Below, piece after piece: positions 15,676-17,490 of a stretch of DNA of 17,490 nucleotides; position 1 is the stretch's first letter, and each line of letters starts with the position of its first letter. This DNA is from an uncultured Prevotella sp. (GTDB lineage Bacteria; Bacteroidota; Bacteroidia; Bacteroidales; Bacteroidaceae): assembly GCA_900552675.1 (NCBI GenBank), contig USAI01000047.1:1-17490 (forward strand). The letters are read 5' to 3'. A program made the position numbers and the translations under genes. Below the pieces are notes generated by a model that searched no databases, had not been told where the DNA came from, and was given only the letters and a program-made list of their open reading frames with translations.

Positions 15676-16458
15676 TTACTTAAACTCTTCTGTCTTAATT
15701 TTGATTAAGCACTCGTCACCGCTTTGGTCGCCTTTATAGCAATAGGCTATGCCCTTACCAGCCTTCTTACATTGCTGTATCAGCTGCTTAGATGTAGGAT
15801 CACTATCCAGCGATTCTTTTATCGATTTCTTTATTTCATCTTTACTTTCATTCAGCGCATCAATCGAATACATATCTTCGTTTACCGACACATCATACAC
15901 CAGGTAAAGGCCCTTCAGGTTGATGTCAACAATCGACATACCTTTCTCTATCTCCATAGGCAGCTGGGGCTTAAACATCTTTACCTGTGTTTCAAGATAA
16001 TCCATGGGGGCATCGTCGGTATCAGGAGCCTTCTCAGCCTTCATCAGCTCGTCATAAGTCAGCGTTAAAGTGGCTGTCTCGCCACTGGTCTTACCTTTAT
16101 ATATAATGCGCATGCCCGACTTTGCTTCTTTCAGCAAGTCGATCATTTCTTTCATATCACCATCAGCGGTTTTCACCATGGCTACAGCCGACGCCTTCAT
16201 CTGGTCGGGCATTGTTTTCAGCACATCAGCCTTTATTAATTCTTCGTTCAAGCTAAACTTCATCACCATCACATTATCACTTTCGTCATAAGTAAAAGAG
16301 GTGAGTTCGCCCATCTCGCCAGCTGATATAGGACACTCTTTATTAGCTTGTTCAATGGCTTTCTTCAACTTTGCCGTCTTGTCACCACAAGCGCTGAAAC
16401 ACGCTACCAAAACAACCAGAAACAGCACACGGCCCAAGTTTTTTATTTTCATTTGCAT
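15676..16458 (-). CDS. Putative lipoprotein of unknown function
   Basis: A 260-residue exported protein that I do not recognise by family. The signal sequence KIKNLGRVLFLVVLVAC ends in two possible lipobox cysteines, Cys20 (LVAC) and Cys24 (FSAC); the second is followed by GDKTAKLKKAIEQ. The mature part is acidic and lysine-rich with helical stretches and two similar sections: LTSFTYDESDNVMVMKFSLNEE near 52-73 and NLKGLYLVYDVSVNEDMYSI near 180-200, both followed by ELIKADVLK/DEIKKSIKE-like helices. It ends RIIYKGKTSGE... and GIAYCYKGDQSGDECLIKI, also a pair. This suggests an internal duplication of about 125 residues. The start may be ATG 16458 or ATG 16452, two codons later. A TACTTTTG box lies 88 bp upstream. 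It stands alone, with a hairpin after it. Confidence 0.8.
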   Translation of the reverse strand: MQMKIKNLGRVLFLVVLVACFSACGDKTAKLKKAIEQANKECPISAGEMGELTSFTYDESDNVMVMKFSLNEELIKADVLKTMPDQMKASAVAMVKTADGDMKEMIDLLKEAKSGMRIIYKGKTSGETATLTLTYDELMKAEKAPDTDDAPMDYLETQVKMFKPQLPMEIEKGMSIVDINLKGLYLVYDVSVNEDMYSIDALNESKDEIKKSIKESLDSDPTSKQLIQQCKKAGKGIAYCYKGDQSGDECLIKIKTEEFK

Positions 16459-16545
16459 TGTTTTCTACCCTAATACGTGTCGGGCGCAACTGTTAGTTAA
16501 TAAATTTTGATTTTCAGCTCAACAATAGGTCGGCTTAGATATCTG

Positions 16546-16553
16546 CAAAAGTA
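16546..16553 (-). promoter_or_regulatory. Probable -7 box (TACTTTTG) of the 260-residue lipoprotein gene
   Basis: The minus strand reads TACTTTTG, a full TAnnTTTG match, 88 bp upstream of the ATG. No TTTG is found at 19-21 bp; the region upstream is GGGTGGGGTGG. The leader would be about 80 nt. Confidence 0.55.
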
Positions 16554-16633
16554 ACAAAAAATAATGAACCACCCCACCCTTCACATTGTTTTTTTTAACG
16601 AAAGGCAGAAAACATGAATATAAAACCGACAGG

Positions 16634-16832
16634 ATAAGTAGGTGTTCATAATTAATTCAAATGATTCTATGCCATATTTTGGTCTGTATGTCCAGTTCCG
16701 AAGAGGGAGTGTAGCGGGCTACACGACCGATGAGAGCTGGGCATACGGGCCAAAAGAGGGCGTAGAGGCATTTGAAAGCATAACCTTTTTTATTAGATTC
16801 ACATATGCGATTAATTATGAACACCTACTTAT
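16634..16832 (+). repeat. 199-bp element with perfect 22-bp terminal inverted repeats; candidate structured RNA or MITE
   Basis: Terminal arms 16634-16655 and 16811-16832 (ATAAGTAGGTGTTCATAATT and its complement, 22 bp perfect; one more pair and a G-U inside). Inside are an 8-bp stem TTCAAATG/CATTTGAA (16656-16663, 16769-16776), a continuous 19-bp stem (16677-16695 with 16737-16755) holding three T-G wobbles, and a tip hairpin GTGTAG-CGGG-CTACAC (16709-16724). All are nested. The wobbles pair only in the plus-strand RNA. The right arm abuts the stop codon of the downstream-numbered lipoprotein gene. It fills most of the 373-bp gap 16459-16831. It carries a 95-codon GTG frame crossing it, which I take as spurious. 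No transposase is present. Confidence 0.65.
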
Positions 16833-17371
16833 TAATAATACACCCAACTATTACACCAATAGAGCAAATCAGCAGTACCCTCCCAAACAGTTCTGTCATC
16901 TACATAGCGTGTTCCATCTTTATCTGTAGAAACTAAGCTACAGTCATTTGTGCTCCATATAATACTATCGTATTGTATAACAGAACTATTATCAAGTGTA
17001 ATTAGTAAACTTTTATCAGTCCACTTCATATTTTTAATTCGGAAAGATCGCTTCACATTTTCTTTCGTCACAGCATACGTACCATCTTTTGTTATTTCAA
17101 GTTGCTCATTCTTACACAACGTTGTGTCATTGTCGGCATTTATCATGCATCGCCTGTTCCAAGTGCTATTTAAAACTAAATCTAATTGATACGGAGTCAG
17201 TTTAGAAAAATCCATTCTCTTCAGCCCCTCTTCTTGAAAATACAGGTAAGCACGATCGCTGTAATTAAACTTAAAACCTGTTTCATCGTCATCATTAGAA
17301 CACGATGTTAAACTTATCAAGGAAGCACATATCACCAAACATAACGATAATAAATATTTCATTGTTTTCAT
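16832..17371 (-). CDS. Putative surface lipoprotein of unknown function
   Basis: A 179-residue protein, family not recognised. The signal peptide MKTMKYLLSLCLVICASLIS ends in lipobox LTSC (Cys24), followed by SNDDDE. That acidic run after Cys fits the Bacteroidetes lipoprotein export signal, so it is probably displayed on the cell surface. The mature part has a repeated WNRR/IKNMKW-like beta pattern: EQLEITKDGTYAVTKENV, SLLITLDNSSVIQYDSIIW and STDKDGTRYVDDRTVW. This resembles lipocalin-like small lipoproteins of Bacteroides (ligand-binding beta sandwich), but weakly. ATG 17371 or ATG 17362 may be the start. The gene is visibly AT-richer than its neighbours, with many ATT/AAT/TTA codons. Its stop overlaps the end of the 22-bp inverted repeat, and a possible insertion-element end lies upstream. 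It may have been acquired. Confidence 0.75.
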   Translation of the reverse strand: MKTMKYLLSLCLVICASLISLTSCSNDDDETGFKFNYSDRAYLYFQEEGLKRMDFSKLTPYQLDLVLNSTWNRRCMINADNDTTLCKNEQLEITKDGTYAVTKENVKRSFRIKNMKWTDKSLLITLDNSSVIQYDSIIWSTNDCSLVSTDKDGTRYVDDRTVWEGTADLLYWCNSWVYY

Positions 17372-17400
17372 CTTGCTATCTTTTTATTCGATTTCACTAC

Positions 17401-17422
17401 TGTCCGGATAAAATCCAGAACA
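17401..17422. other. Imperfect 22-bp palindrome upstream of the surface lipoprotein gene
   Basis: TGTCCGGATAAAATCCAGAA plus CA pairs 8 of 10 positions around the central GGAT-AAA-ATCC. Its centre is about 40 bp upstream of the ATG at 17371. It may be an operator or the left terminal repeat of an insertion element continuing past the window. Confidence 0.3.
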
Positions 17423-17462
17423 TGTAGCCTAAGTCGTTGAAAATTAATTAAATATATCGTTC

Positions 17463-17490
17463 TTTGAATTTTTGGATTAAATTTTGTACT
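17463..17490 (+). promoter_or_regulatory. Partial Bacteroides-type promoter pointing out of the window
   Basis: TTTG (17463-17466) is followed after 20 bp by TACT at the very last bases, the first half of a TAnnTTTG box. If the next bases are TTTG, a plus-strand unit starts just outside. No gene can be read. Confidence 0.35.

Noticed and set aside
16727..16780. Hammerhead ribozyme core (CCGATGAGA ... GAAA)
   Set aside because: The conserved CUGANGA has C in place of U, and no stem II hairpin stands between it and GAAA.
16634..16832. Retron-type msr/msd RNA with a1/a2 repeats
   Set aside because: The flanking inverted repeats invite the idea, but there is no reverse transcriptase gene on either strand nearby in the window.
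16642..16929. A 95-codon plus-strand frame containing GYTTDESWAYGPKEGVEAFE
   Set aside because: GTG start inside the terminal inverted repeat, covers the RNA-like stems and then runs antisense into the lipoprotein gene; it is better explained as reading through the structured element.

Overview
The window looks like a chromosomal segment of a Bacteroidales bacterium, most likely Prevotella or a close relative. The main reasons are a C10 (streptopain-type) protease, a SusB-like GH97 enzyme, a gene block of Bacteroidales uncharacterised families (DUF4199, DUF6452, DUF6048) around a GT2 glycosyltransferase, an aspartate-rich surface-lipoprotein signal, the near absence of Shine-Dalgarno sites, and promoters of the Bacteroides type (TTTG, 19-21 bp, TAnnTTTG). 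The genus is an inference; no rRNA gene is present.

Positions 1-5882, plus strand: a tripartite ABC export system. In order it has the 3' part of a TolC-family outer-membrane channel, a HlyD/MacA-type periplasmic adaptor, an 8-TM MacB/FtsX-type permease and a LolD/MacB-type ATPase, closed by a 17-bp hairpin terminator. The intergenic gaps carry a short tandem repeat and three copies of a GC-rich palindromic element whose variable hairpin changes in a compensatory way.

Positions 5948-10791, minus strand: a C10 cysteine protease and a GH97 alpha-glucosidase-type hydrolase. The protease signal peptide is one base out of frame with the rest of the protein. The GH97 gene has a 20-bp perfect palindrome upstream and lies just downstream of a Crp/Fnr-family regulator gene.

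Positions 10983-15532, minus strand: a probable envelope operon in transcription order DUF4199 membrane protein, GT2 glycosyltransferase, DUF6452 lipoprotein, DUF6048 outer-membrane protein, ApbE flavin transferase and Crp-family regulator. It starts from a textbook Bacteroides promoter at 15502-15532. Several of its genes overlap or nearly touch.

Positions 15587-17490, mostly minus strand: two unrelated putative lipoproteins. Between them is a 199-bp element bounded by perfect 22-bp inverted repeats. It folds into a nested rod whose wobble pairs work only in the plus-strand transcript, so it is either a small RNA or a MITE-like repeat. The last lipoprotein gene is clearly AT-rich, and the right edge shows the start of a plus-strand promoter. 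This end is the accessory-looking, least explained part of the window.
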